NCBI GenBank assembly: GCA_007694945.1
Contig: REER01000041.1
Span: 1-64,000 of the forward strand
Source: Paracoccaceae bacterium
GTDB lineage: Bacteria; Pseudomonadota; Alphaproteobacteria; Rhodobacterales; Rhodobacteraceae
Direction: 5' to 3'
DNA: 64,000 bases
Shown piece after piece: positions 26,110 through 34,948 of this stretch. A program made the translations under genes and the position numbers. Position 1 is the first letter of the stretch; each line of letters begins with the position of its first letter. The notes beneath the pieces are model-generated. The model did no database searches, was not told where the DNA came from, and worked only from the letters and a program-made list of their open reading frames with translations.

Positions 26110-27447
26110 TTGAAACGCCACTTCGTTCGTCTGAATCAGCGGCTGGAACGCCGCTTCCCCGAACAGCGCATATTTCTACGGTCTGACAACACCACTCGTT
26201 TCGTCCGGCTGCGACCCGCGACGCAAGCGGTCGGGCTCGCGGCCGTCACGCTCTTCTTCGCCTGGGGCATCATCGCCACTTCGATTTTGCTGATGGACAG
26301 TATCGGCTCGGGCACGCTGCGCGATCAGGCGTTGCGCGATCAGGCAAATTATGAACAGCGCCTGAACCAGTTGGCCGAGGAACGCGACGCCCGTGCAATC
26401 GAGACCGAGGCCGCGCATGCCCGCTTTGCCGAAGCCATGGAGCGGATCTCCGAGATGCAGATGAAGCTGCTGGCCTCGGAAGAGCGGCGGCTAGAACTGG
26501 AGTCCGGCATCGATACCATCCACAGCAGCATCCGCCGGATCACGCGCGAGCGCGATGATGCGCGCGCACGGTTGGCAGAAGTGACGCAAACGCTGGAGGC
26601 CGAGACAGGCTCGACCCGGACAGCCGCTGATCGTTCGCGCGACAATGAAGAAATGCTGGACTACATGCTTGCGGCGATGGAGCGCGTATCGGTTGCCACG
26701 CATGAGCTTGGCCTCGACGCCGAACAGGCGCGGATTCAGGCGCGCCATCTGGCGATGGAGAACGAGCTTCTGAAAGACCGCAACCACATGATCTTCACCC
26801 AGCTCGAAGAGGCGCTGGACAAGGTTGTCGAACCAATGCAGCGCGTGTTCCGCAGTGCGGGTGTCTCAGCCGACCAGATCCGCCGCCTCGTGCGGCAAGG
26901 GGCAAACTCGCAGACAGATTCGCTGCGCCCGATCATCTCGACCTCGGGCTCTATTGCTGCAAATCCCGATATCGCCCGGGCCAATGCGATCCTCGAGCAA
27001 ATGTCCGATATCGACGCTTATCGGCGCGGCATCGACCGTCTGCCCGTCGCGCGCCCTGTGAACGCCAATGTACGCCAGACCTCGGGCTTCGGAATGCGCC
27101 GCCACCCGCTGACGGGGCGGCAGACCATGCATAACGGGCTGGACTGGGCCGGGGCCCGCAACACCCCGATCCTCGCCAGCGCCGATGGTGTGGTTAAACA
27201 GGCCGGGCGGCAGGGGGGGTATGGCAACCTCGTCATCATCCAGCATGAATTCGGGATCGAGACCTATTACGCCCATTTGAACTCAATCGACGTTCGGGCC
27301 GGACAAAGGGTCTCGCGTGGCCAGCGAATTGGTGGTATGGGCACCACAGGCGCGTCGACTGGTGTGCATCTGCATTATGAAGTGCGGGTTAACGGTCGGC
27401 CAGTGAACCCAATCACCTATATAAGGGCTGGACAGAATGTTTTCTAA
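26110..27447 (+). CDS. membrane-anchored M23 family metallopeptidase
   Basis: A 445-residue cell-wall endopeptidase anchored in the inner membrane: a basic cytoplasmic N-terminus (1-38), one membrane segment (about 39-62), a long periplasmic coiled coil (about 70-270) and a C-terminal LytM domain. Zinc ligands are visible as His341 and Asp345 (HNGLD) and His422 in HLHYE, with His420 beside it. The start codon is TTG, with AGGA upstream. It overlaps the bactofilin gene by 11 bases. The arrangement matches the known LmdC-bactofilin type pair, in which a bactofilin positions the peptidase. Confidence 0.92.
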   Translation: MKRHFVRLNQRLERRFPEQRIFLRSDNTTRFVRLRPATQAVGLAAVTLFFAWGIIATSILLMDSIGSGTLRDQALRDQANYEQRLNQLAEERDARAIETEAAHARFAEAMERISEMQMKLLASEERRLELESGIDTIHSSIRRITRERDDARARLAEVTQTLEAETGSTRTAADRSRDNEEMLDYMLAAMERVSVATHELGLDAEQARIQARHLAMENELLKDRNHMIFTQLEEALDKVVEPMQRVFRSAGVSADQIRRLVRQGANSQTDSLRPIISTSGSIAANPDIARANAILEQMSDIDAYRRGIDRLPVARPVNANVRQTSGFGMRRHPLTGRQTMHNGLDWAGARNTPILASADGVVKQAGRQGGYGNLVIIQHEFGIETYYAHLNSIDVRAGQRVSRGQRIGGMGTTGASTGVHLHYEVRVNGRPVNPITYIRAGQNVF

Positions 27448-28024
27448 GAGTCGTATCAATGAACCGGGGCCGAAAGCTGCTGAAAAAGCCCCCCCCAAGC
27501 CCGCCGAACCGACCCCGTCTTTCCTGCGCAGCAGCGCACCCGAACCGGCCCCCACGCATGTGACTAAAGCAAAGCCTGCGGCGTCTGTGCTGGCCTCTGA
27601 CCTCACCATCACCGGAAATATCAAGACTACCGGCGACGTCGTGATCGAGGGAATCGTTGATGGTGATATTCGCGCGCACCTGCTGACCGTGGGTGACACC
27701 GCAACCATCCGTGGCGAAATCGTGGCCGATGATATCGTCATCAATGGCCGCGTGATTGGCCGCGTGCGCGGGTTGAAAGTACGCCTGACATCTTCGGCGC
27801 AGGTCGAGGGCGATATCATTCACAAGACCATCGCGATCGAATCGGGTGCACATTTCGAAGGGTCGGTGCAGCGTCAGGATGACCCGCTGCAGACCAACCG
27901 TGAAGCCGTGGCAAAGCCGGCCCCCGCACCAGCACCGGTCACACCTGCTGCGCGCTCTGCTTCGAATGAGACCTCCGACGCGGTCCGCAAGGCAGCAGAA
28001 GCCAAGAAGAACGCTGCCAACTGA
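27437..28024 (+). CDS. bactofilin (polymer-forming cytoskeletal protein)
   Basis: A 195-residue bactofilin (DUF583). The central right-handed beta helix of about 110 residues runs from SDLTITGNIKTTGDVVIEG to AHFEGSVQ, flanked by a disordered proline-rich N-terminus and an Ala/Pro-rich C-terminus. Bactofilins self-assemble on the membrane without nucleotides and recruit cell-wall enzymes. The 11-base overlap with the upstream M23 gene strongly suggests a functional pair. A strong T-run terminator follows. Confidence 0.95.
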   Translation: MFSKSRINEPGPKAAEKAPPKPAEPTPSFLRSSAPEPAPTHVTKAKPAASVLASDLTITGNIKTTGDVVIEGIVDGDIRAHLLTVGDTATIRGEIVADDIVINGRVIGRVRGLKVRLTSSAQVEGDIIHKTIAIESGAHFEGSVQRQDDPLQTNREAVAKPAPAPAPVTPAARSASNETSDAVRKAAEAKKNAAN

Positions 28025-28051
28025 CGCGTGGCGAAAAGGATACGACTGCAG

Positions 28052-28079
28052 GGCCGCGCCGTCTGAGCGCGGCCTTTTT
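28052..28079 (+). terminator. intrinsic terminator after bactofilin
   Basis: An 8-bp stem (GGCCGCGC with GCGCGGCC) with a 7-base loop followed directly by five T. It is a textbook rho-independent terminator, 27 bases after the bactofilin stop. Confidence 0.88.
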
Positions 28080-28107
28080 CTGTGCCCGTGACATTTGGGA
28101 GATAAGC

Positions 28108-28191
28108 TGGTGCGGGTGGAGAGACTCGAACTCTCACGCCTTGCGGCGGAGGATTTTGAATCCTCTGCGTCTACCATTCCGCCACACCCGC
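28108..28191 (-). tRNA. tRNA-Leu (anticodon CAA)
   Basis: Read on the minus strand, a GCGGGTG acceptor stem pairs with CACCCGC, the anticodon stem GAGGA/TCCTC encloses TTCAAAA with anticodon CAA, a long variable arm (GCCGCAAGGC) marks a class II tRNA, and the T arm contains GTTCGAGTC. Discriminator A and a genomically encoded CCA end the gene. It reads UUG leucine codons. Confidence 0.97.
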
Positions 28192-28417
28192 GCATCCAGC
28201 GCAGCGAGCAATAGCGCGGAAATCAACGCCCTGCAACAGCCCAGTTTCGCACCGCACACGGCCTGTTGGGCGAACCAAGGCTATAAAGATTGACCTGCGA
28301 GCATAAATGGGTTACGCGCATCTCGATGTTGTCATGGGCAACATCTCCGCAAGCGGGGCGCGAGATACCGGCGTCCCATAACCGTTTACGGCCCGATGCC
28401 GTAACAGATGGACGCAA

Positions 28418-29809
28418 ATGACCCAATTCTCCGACCTGAAGCTGGACCCCAAGGTCCTTAAAGCTATTAACGAAGCCGGCTACACCACTCCGACGCCAAT
28501 CCAGGAGCAGGCGATTCCGCATGCGCTTGAAGGGCGCGATGTGCTTGGGATCGCCCAGACCGGTACCGGCAAGACCGCCTCTTTCACGCTGCCGCTGATC
28601 ACGCGGCTGGGCCGTGGGCGTGCGCGTGCGCGGATGCCGCGCAGCCTCGTGCTGGCCCCCACCCGCGAATTGGCCGCGCAGGTGGCTGAGAATTTCGATA
28701 TCTATGCGAAGCACACCCGCCTGAGCAAGGCACTCCTGATCGGTGGCGTTGCCTTTGGCGAGCAGGACAAGCTTATAGACCGCGGCGTCGATGTTCTGAT
28801 TGCCACGCCGGGTCGGTTGCTCGATCATTTCGAGCGCGGCAAGCTGCTTCTGACCGGGGTTGAGGTAATGGTCGTGGATGAGGCCGACCGCATGCTCGAC
28901 ATGGGTTTCATCCCCGATATCGAGCGTATTTTCGGGCTGACCCCCTTCACGCGCCAGACCTTCTTCTACTCGGCCACGATGGCGCCTGAGATCGAGCGCG
29001 TGACCAATACGTTCCTGTCGAATCCCGTCCGAGTCGAGGTGGCGCGGCAGGCCACGGCTTCGGAGACCATCGCGCAGGAGCTGATACAGCTTTCTCCCAC
29101 CCGTCGCGACGCAGCCGCCAAGGCCAAGCGCGACGCGCTGCGGGCCATTATTCAGGCCGAGGGCGAAAAGCTGGAAAACGCGATCATCTTCTGCAATCGC
29201 AAGGTCGAGGTCGATATCCTCGCCAAGTCCCTGATCAAGCACAAGTACGATGCCGCCCCAATTCATGGAGATCTGGACCAGTCGGTGCGCACCCGCACGC
29301 TGGAGCGCTTTCGCAATGGCGAGCTGCGCCTGCTGATCGCCTCGGATGTGGCCGCGCGCGGGCTCGATGTGCCTTCGGTCAGCCATGTGTTCAATTTCGA
29401 CCTGCCCTCGCATCCCGAAGATTACGTCCACCGCATCGGTCGCACGGGCCGCGCCGGGCGCTCGGGTAAGGCCGTGTCACTGATGGTGCCTGCGGATCAG
29501 AAATATCTAGAGGCGATCGAGACGCTGGTCCAGAAGGAATTGCCCCGCGGAGAGGCCCCCGCAAGCGAGGCGAAGCCGAAGCGGAACAAGCGTGCAGAGG
29601 CCCCCAAGCCTGAGCCCAAACCCGAGCCCGAGGTCACCGCCAAGGAGCCTGCCGAGGAAGCACCCGCTGCGCAGCCCGAGCCCAGCCGCCCGGCGCGCGA
29701 GCGCCGCGCAGAGCGCGGCGAGCGCGCGCGGCGCGATCCGCGCGGCGCGGTTGTGGGGATGGGCGACCATGTGCCTGATTTCCTGATGCGCGAATTTCGT
29801 ACCGCCTGA
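28418..29809 (+). CDS. DEAD-box ATP-dependent RNA helicase
   Basis: A 463-residue DEAD-box helicase with Q motif (GYTTPTPIQEQ), AQTGTGKTAS, PTRELAAQ, TPGRLLDHF, DEADRMLDMGF, SATMAPE and HRIGRTGRAGR. It is the second RhlE-group helicase in the window. After the core, residues about 375-445 are charged and rich in Glu, Pro and Arg, unlike the Gly-Arg tail of the first. The C-terminal GDHVPDFLMREF end is often seen in Rhodobacterales members. It is probably monocistronic, ended by a bidirectional terminator. Confidence 0.95.
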   Translation: MTQFSDLKLDPKVLKAINEAGYTTPTPIQEQAIPHALEGRDVLGIAQTGTGKTASFTLPLITRLGRGRARARMPRSLVLAPTRELAAQVAENFDIYAKHTRLSKALLIGGVAFGEQDKLIDRGVDVLIATPGRLLDHFERGKLLLTGVEVMVVDEADRMLDMGFIPDIERIFGLTPFTRQTFFYSATMAPEIERVTNTFLSNPVRVEVARQATASETIAQELIQLSPTRRDAAAKAKRDALRAIIQAEGEKLENAIIFCNRKVEVDILAKSLIKHKYDAAPIHGDLDQSVRTRTLERFRNGELRLLIASDVAARGLDVPSVSHVFNFDLPSHPEDYVHRIGRTGRAGRSGKAVSLMVPADQKYLEAIETLVQKELPRGEAPASEAKPKRNKRAEAPKPEPKPEPEVTAKEPAEEAPAAQPEPSRPARERRAERGERARRDPRGAVVGMGDHVPDFLMREFRTA

Positions 29810-29841
29810 AGCGCTCAAATAAACGAATATCCAGAATTGAA

Positions 29842-29870
29842 AAAGCCGCCTCCGGTTCGGAGGCGGCTTT
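29842..29870. terminator. bidirectional terminator
   Basis: A 12-bp perfect stem (AAAGCCGCCTCC with GGAGGCGGCTTT) around a 5-base loop between the convergent DEAD-box gene and aglK. The A-rich and T-rich edges let it work for both strands. Confidence 0.85.
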
Positions 29871-29893
29871 CTCGACCTTGGCCTTGCCCTTCC

Positions 29894-30985
29894 TCAGCGA
29901 TAGAGCAACGACACCTTGTTGTGAAACAGATGGATCTTGGACGGGTCCGCCTTCAGCTTCACATTCCGGCCCTTAAGCTCAGCGTGAATCCCTGCAAGCT
30001 TGGCCAGCACAGGTGCAGCCCCTTCAGATTCCGGCTTGAAATAGAGCACGGTCAATTCGCCCAGCGCTTCGACCAGGTCGACCTCGCCTTGATACAGGAA
30101 CTCTTCGTCATCACTCGCGATCAGATCCTCGGGGCGCACGCCGAGGTTCACCTTCAGCCCCATATCGGCATCTGTCGTGGCAATATCAGCCTTGGCGGTG
30201 CCCCCGCCCGCCAGCTTGACGGTCGTCTGCTGACCCGTGCCCACCACTTCGCCCGCCAGCAGGTTCATCGCCGGAGATCCGATGAATTGCGCGACGAATT
30301 CGCCATTCGGGCGCTCGTAAAGGTCCAGCGGCGAACCCACCTGCGCAATGCCACCCCCTGCAAGCACGACAATGCGCGAGGCCAGAGTCATCGCTTCGAC
30401 CTGGTCATGCGTCACATAGATCATGGTCGAGTTTGGCATCGACTCCTTCAGTTTCGCAATCTCGATCCGCGTCGCCACGCGCAGCGCGGCATCGAGGTTG
30501 GAAAGCGGCTCGTCGAAGAGATAGACTTTTGGGTCCCGCACGATCGAGCGCCCAATCGCCACACGCTGCCGCTGCCCGCCCGAGAGCGCCTTGGGCAGGC
30601 GGTCCAGATAGGGCGCGAGTTGCAGGACATCCGCCGCGCGCTTAACGGCGGCGTCTATCTCGGACTTGCTTTTCCCGGCAAGCTTCAGCGCGAAGGCCAT
30701 GTTGTCGCGCACCGTCATGTGCGGATAGAGCGCGTAGGACTGGAACACCATGGCGATGCCGCGCTGCGCAGGAGGGATGTCATTGACCACCATCCCGTCG
30801 ATCTGCAACTCGCCGCCGGTGATCTTCTCAAGCCCTGCGATCATCCGCAGCAATGTCGATTTCCCGCAACCCGACGGACCGACGAAGACGATCAACTCGC
30901 CTTGCTTGATGTCGAGGTTGATGTCGGACAACACCTTGACCTCGCCATAGGCCTTTTCGACATCTGTCAGTTTCAGATCGGCCAT
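29894..30985 (-). CDS. aglK: alpha-glucoside ABC transporter ATP-binding protein
   Basis: A 363-residue MalK/UgpC-type ATPase that powers sugar import. Walker A is GPSGCGKST (36-44), the signature is LSGGQRQRVAIGR, Walker B is VYLFDEPLSNLD, followed by the C-terminal OB-fold regulatory domain (GVRPEDLI). I start it at 30985 (MADLKLTDVE), preceded by GAGGGAGGAAA; longer frames into aglA are unsupported. It begins 14 bases after aglA and is the last gene of the operon. The order matches the agl operon described in Sinorhizobium meliloti. Confidence 0.93.
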   Translation of the reverse strand: MADLKLTDVEKAYGEVKVLSDINLDIKQGELIVFVGPSGCGKSTLLRMIAGLEKITGGELQIDGMVVNDIPPAQRGIAMVFQSYALYPHMTVRDNMAFALKLAGKSKSEIDAAVKRAADVLQLAPYLDRLPKALSGGQRQRVAIGRSIVRDPKVYLFDEPLSNLDAALRVATRIEIAKLKESMPNSTMIYVTHDQVEAMTLASRIVVLAGGGIAQVGSPLDLYERPNGEFVAQFIGSPAMNLLAGEVVGTGQQTTVKLAGGGTAKADIATTDADMGLKVNLGVRPEDLIASDDEEFLYQGEVDLVEALGELTVLYFKPESEGAAPVLAKLAGIHAELKGRNVKLKADPSKIHLFHNKVSLLYR

Positions 30986-30999
30986 GGTTTCCTCCCTCG

Positions 31000-32652
31000 T
31001 TATCTTTTTACGACCAGACAGGGCTGCCACGGCCCCAGATGCACCAGCCCGTCCTCTCCCGGGCCGGAGCTGTTCAGTTCCTGCGCGACGGTCACCCAAT
31101 GTCCATCCGGCAGGTAAAGGGTCGCGGGCTCATGACTCAGGTTGAAAGCGCAGAACATCACTTCACCCGCCTCCTCGCGGATGAAGGACAGCGTATCACC
31201 CGAGACATGCAGATCGCGCAGGCTTCCCCGCGTCAGAGCGCGATGGGCGCGCCGAAAGGCAATCACGCGGCGGTAATGGTGCAGGATGGCATCGGGTGCG
31301 CGCTCTTGCGCATCGACGGCCAAAGCCAGATGCTCACGCGCAACCGGTAGCCAGGGAATACCTTGCGAGAAGCCCCCATTCTGATTTTCGCGGGTCCAGA
31401 CCATCGGGGTACGGCAGCCATCGCGGCCCTTGTATTCGGGCCAGAACTGGATGCCGTAAGGGTCTTGCAGGTCATCGAAATGCAATTCCGCCTCTTGCAG
31501 GCCCAGTTCCTCGCCCTGATACAGGCACACCGATCCGCGCAGGCACAAAAGCAGCGTAGCATAGGCGCGCGCGGCGGCGGGGGTCAGATCCCAGCGCGTG
31601 AGATGGCGCGCCACGTCATGGTTGGAGAAGGCCCAGCAGGCCCATCCGTCGGGCGCGACATGGTCGAGATGGCGCAGCACTGCTGCGATCCGGGCTGCCG
31701 AGGGTGGATCGGCCGCGAGGAACTCGAAGGCGTAACACATCTGCACCTTGTCTCCGCCCGACGTGTATTCGCCAAGGATCTCGAGCCCGCGCTGTGCATC
31801 GCCCACCTCGCCCACGGCGGCGGCATCATAGGTGTCGAGCAGCGCACGGAAGCGGCGCAGAAAGTCGAGATTCTCCGGGCGGTTCTTGTCGTAGATATGT
31901 TCCTGATGGTTATAGGGGTTTACGGCCGGCGCGATGGTGGCGTTGCGCTCTTCGGGCGGCAGGGCCGGGTTGTTGCGCAACTCCTTGTCATGCACATAAA
32001 AATTGATCGTATCCAGCCGGAAGCCATTCACGCCGCGCTCCAGCCAGAAGCGCGCCACGTTCAACAATTCTTCCTGAACGGCAGGCTCATGGAAATTCAG
32101 GTCCGGCTGCGAGGCGAGGAAATTGTGTAGGTAATACTGCAACCGGGTCGCGTCCCAGGCCCAGGCCGAGCCACCGAAGATCGACAGCCAGTTATTCGGC
32201 GGAGTGCCATCGGGTTTCGGGTCGGCCCAGACATACCAATTCGCACGCGGATTGTCCTGCGAAGACCGGCTTTCCTTGAACCAGGGGTGCTGGTCGGACG
32301 AATGCGACAACACCAGGTCGATCAGCACTTTCAGCCCCAGCCGGTGCGCCGTGGTCACCAGCGCGTCGAAATCCGACAGCGTGCCGAACATCGGATCGAC
32401 ATCGCAGTAATCCGACACGTCATACCCGAAATCCTTCATCGGAGAAGTGAAGAACGGGCTGATCCATATGGCGTCAGTACCAAGGCTGGCGATATAGGGC
32501 AGCCGCTCGATTATGCCGCGCAGATCGCCAATGCCGTCAGCGTTGCTGTCCTGGAAGCTGCGGGGGTAGATCTGGTAGATCACCGCCCCACGCCACCAGT
32601 CCGAATTGAGCTCCAGCCCGCGATCGGGCTGCAACATGGTTTGTGCAGTCAC
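31000..32652 (-). CDS. aglA: alpha-glucosidase, GH13 family
   Basis: A 550-residue cytoplasmic GH13 enzyme that hydrolyses imported alpha-glucosides such as sucrose, maltose or trehalose-type sugars. The nucleophile is Asp214 in GFRLDTINF, the acid/base Glu282 in AVGEVGD, and the transition-state residue Asp346 in FSNHDVARH; the first barrel segment is DLVLSHSSDQHPWF. It has no signal peptide, consistent with import of intact sugar. It lies between aglG (11 bases) and aglK (14 bases) in the transporter operon. The exact sugar cannot be determined from sequence. Confidence 0.93.
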   Translation of the reverse strand: MTAQTMLQPDRGLELNSDWWRGAVIYQIYPRSFQDSNADGIGDLRGIIERLPYIASLGTDAIWISPFFTSPMKDFGYDVSDYCDVDPMFGTLSDFDALVTTAHRLGLKVLIDLVLSHSSDQHPWFKESRSSQDNPRANWYVWADPKPDGTPPNNWLSIFGGSAWAWDATRLQYYLHNFLASQPDLNFHEPAVQEELLNVARFWLERGVNGFRLDTINFYVHDKELRNNPALPPEERNATIAPAVNPYNHQEHIYDKNRPENLDFLRRFRALLDTYDAAAVGEVGDAQRGLEILGEYTSGGDKVQMCYAFEFLAADPPSAARIAAVLRHLDHVAPDGWACWAFSNHDVARHLTRWDLTPAAARAYATLLLCLRGSVCLYQGEELGLQEAELHFDDLQDPYGIQFWPEYKGRDGCRTPMVWTRENQNGGFSQGIPWLPVAREHLALAVDAQERAPDAILHHYRRVIAFRRAHRALTRGSLRDLHVSGDTLSFIREEAGEVMFCAFNLSHEPATLYLPDGHWVTVAQELNSSGPGEDGLVHLGPWQPCLVVKR

Positions 32653-32663
32653 GTTTGTCGTCC

Positions 32664-33818
32664 TTACTTGACGGAGCCAGCCAGCAGGCCGCGCACCAGG
32701 TAGCGTTGCATGGTGAAGAACACGACAAGCGGCACGGCAATCGAGACAAAGGCCGCCCCGGCCAGAATGCCCCAGTCACCGCCGCGCGAACCCAAGAGGT
32801 CATCGGCGATCTTCACGGTCATCACCTGACTTGCCGCGCCGGATGGCAAGAAGACTTTCGCCACCAGCAGGTCGTTCCATGTCCACAGGAACTGGAAGAT
32901 CGCGAAAGAGGCAAGTGCCGGGAAACTGAGCGGCAGGATGATACGCACGAAGATCTGGAAATCGGTGGCACCATCGACCTTGGCTCCCTCGATTATGTCG
33001 CGCGGCAGACCGACCATGTAATTTCGCAGCAGATAGACCGCGAGCGGCAAGCCAAAGCCAGTATGTGCCAGCCAAATCCCGAGAAAACTCTGCCCTATCC
33101 CGATCTCGGTATGCAGTCGCAACAGCGGGACAAGCGCCAGTTGCAAGGGCACAACCAGCAAGCCCACGACCGCCGCGATCAGCAGCCCGCGACCGGGGAA
33201 ATCCATCCAGGCCAGCGCATAGGCAGCAAAGGCAGCAATCAGGATCGGGATGATCGTGGCCGGGATGGCGACTGTCAGCGTGTTGATGAAGGCGCGATCC
33301 ATCCCGTCGGCGAACATCACTGTTCGGTAATTGGCGAGCGTGAATCGCGGTGGTGTCAGTGCACCGACATAGATTGTCGGGCCGCGCGCCCCGAAGGCTT
33401 CGGTATTCTCCACCCGGAAGCTGCCATCCGGGTCAACCCGCAGCGTACCGCCCTGTCGCAATTCGACCTGTTCACCGGCCGCGAACTCCGCAGTCGCCAC
33501 GGCGCGGGTACCGAAGGCTGCGATCTGCGCGCGCTCACCCTCGAATACAGCCATTAGGTCGGGCTCGTCGAACACATTCCCCTCGATGATGAACAGACCG
33601 CCTTCCTCGCGGGCCGTGTCAGTGCCCACCCGGATGCGGAAATTCTGCTCGACCGAGAACGGGGCCTGCCACCAGCCCGACACCGAAATCTGTTCGCGGT
33701 CGCGGAACGAGGAAACGAAAAGCCCGATGGTCGGCAGCAGCCAGAGCAGCACCAGAACCAGCACCGTAATATTGACCAGAACCCGGTTGCCGGAGTTTTG
33801 TCCTGCGATATTATCCAT
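32664..33818 (-). CDS. aglG: alpha-glucoside ABC transporter permease AglG
   Basis: A 384-residue inner membrane permease of the MalG type. It has one N-terminal helix (about residues 13-33), then an unusually long periplasmic insertion (about 35-165), then five helices with the EAA loop DIIEGAKVDGATDFQIFVRI-type segment that contacts AglK. The insertion accounts for its length compared with about 290 residues in ordinary MalG proteins and is a feature of AglG. It is downstream of aglF with 14 bases between. Confidence 0.93.
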   Translation of the reverse strand: MDNIAGQNSGNRVLVNITVLVLVLLWLLPTIGLFVSSFRDREQISVSGWWQAPFSVEQNFRIRVGTDTAREEGGLFIIEGNVFDEPDLMAVFEGERAQIAAFGTRAVATAEFAAGEQVELRQGGTLRVDPDGSFRVENTEAFGARGPTIYVGALTPPRFTLANYRTVMFADGMDRAFINTLTVAIPATIIPILIAAFAAYALAWMDFPGRGLLIAAVVGLLVVPLQLALVPLLRLHTEIGIGQSFLGIWLAHTGFGLPLAVYLLRNYMVGLPRDIIEGAKVDGATDFQIFVRIILPLSFPALASFAIFQFLWTWNDLLVAKVFLPSGAASQVMTVKIADDLLGSRGGDWGILAGAAFVSIAVPLVVFFTMQRYLVRGLLAGSVK

Positions 33819-33832
33819 GTCTCGGCCCTCCC

Positions 33833-34810
33833 TCAGCGCATCTCGGCACGTGCCTGGCGGATGTTCCAGATCATCACCGGCAGCACGAGGATCATGATCA
33901 CGAACGCAACCGCTGTCGCCCGTCCGTCATCGCGGAACATGTAGGTCATCATGTAACTCGGCAGGATATGCGTGCCGAAATTGCCGCCGGTCATGGTGTA
34001 GACGATGTCGAAGACCTTGAGCACGAGGATGGTGATCGTGGTCCAGACCACGACAATGGTGCCCATGATCTGTGGCACCTTGATCTGGAAGAAGACCTGA
34101 AACGGGTTCGCCCCGTCGATGATCGCGGCCTCGATGGTTTCTTCGGGGATGCCGCGCAGGGCCGCAGACAGGATCACCATGGCAAAGCCAGTCTGGATCC
34201 AGACCAGAATGAACATCAGGAAGAAATTGTTCCAGAACCGCACCTGCAGCGGGTCCAGCGTCGTCATTCCGAAAAAGTCGCGAAGGGCGTTGATGATGCC
34301 GATATCGGGGTTGGCGGCATAGACGAAACGCCAGATCAGCGAGGCGCCCACGAAAGAGATCGCCATCGGCATGAAGATCAGCGATTTGGCGATATTTCCC
34401 CATTTCAGCCGGTCGGTCAGTTGCGCGACCAGAAGGCCGAAGAACGTGGCCATGGCGGGCACGACAAGCACCCACATCAGATTGTTGAACACCGCCGTGC
34501 GGAACGTACTCCCCTGAAACAGATCGATATAGTTGCCTAGTCCGATGAAATTGTTGCCCGAACGGTCAAACAGCGAGCGCCAGAAGGAGCCCACAACCGG
34601 ATAGGCGAGATAGAGCCCAAGCGCGAACATGGCCGGGAACAGGAACAGCCAAGGCCGAACCTTGTTGGCGCGGTTGATGTTGCGCCCTGCATTGGGGCCG
34701 CGGGCTGGAAAGATTACCTTGTCGAGAACAAGGTTGGAAAAATAGAAATACGCCACGCATCCGCCGACGCCGATGATTATGGTGAATATCCCCTGCAGGA
34801 CTGGTGGCAT
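33833..34810 (-). CDS. aglF: alpha-glucoside ABC transporter permease AglF
   Basis: A 325-residue MalF-type permease with about eight membrane helices, starting with MPPVLQGIFTIIIGVGG. The EAA loop is GIPEETIEAAIIDGANPFQ, the coupling site for the ATPase. It pairs with AglG to form the channel. The start at 34810 has GGGGGGAG upstream. A 138-base gap with a strong hairpin separates it from aglE, so its expression relative to the binding protein may be reduced. Confidence 0.93.
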   Translation of the reverse strand: MPPVLQGIFTIIIGVGGCVAYFYFSNLVLDKVIFPARGPNAGRNINRANKVRPWLFLFPAMFALGLYLAYPVVGSFWRSLFDRSGNNFIGLGNYIDLFQGSTFRTAVFNNLMWVLVVPAMATFFGLLVAQLTDRLKWGNIAKSLIFMPMAISFVGASLIWRFVYAANPDIGIINALRDFFGMTTLDPLQVRFWNNFFLMFILVWIQTGFAMVILSAALRGIPEETIEAAIIDGANPFQVFFQIKVPQIMGTIVVVWTTITILVLKVFDIVYTMTGGNFGTHILPSYMMTYMFRDDGRATAVAFVIMILVLPVMIWNIRQARAEMR

Positions 34811-34904
34811 GTTTCTCCCCCCTTGAAGCCGACCTTCCAAAACCCGCCCTGTGAAGGTGGCAGGGCGTTACGTTACCTTGTGCAGTGCGGTCTTGGTCAT
34901 GATT

Positions 34905-34933
34905 GCAGGGCAGCGCTTTCAGCGCCGCCCTGC
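34905..34933 (-). terminator. intercistronic hairpin between aglE and aglF
   Basis: A 13-position stem with one A-C mismatch (GCAGGGC-A-GCGCT against AGCGC-C-GCCCTGC) and a 3-base loop, 15 bases past the aglE stop. It has no T run. Such hairpins after binding-protein genes commonly protect the upstream mRNA or lower transcription of the permeases. Confidence 0.6.
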
Positions 34934-34948
34934 CCTGATATCACAGGG

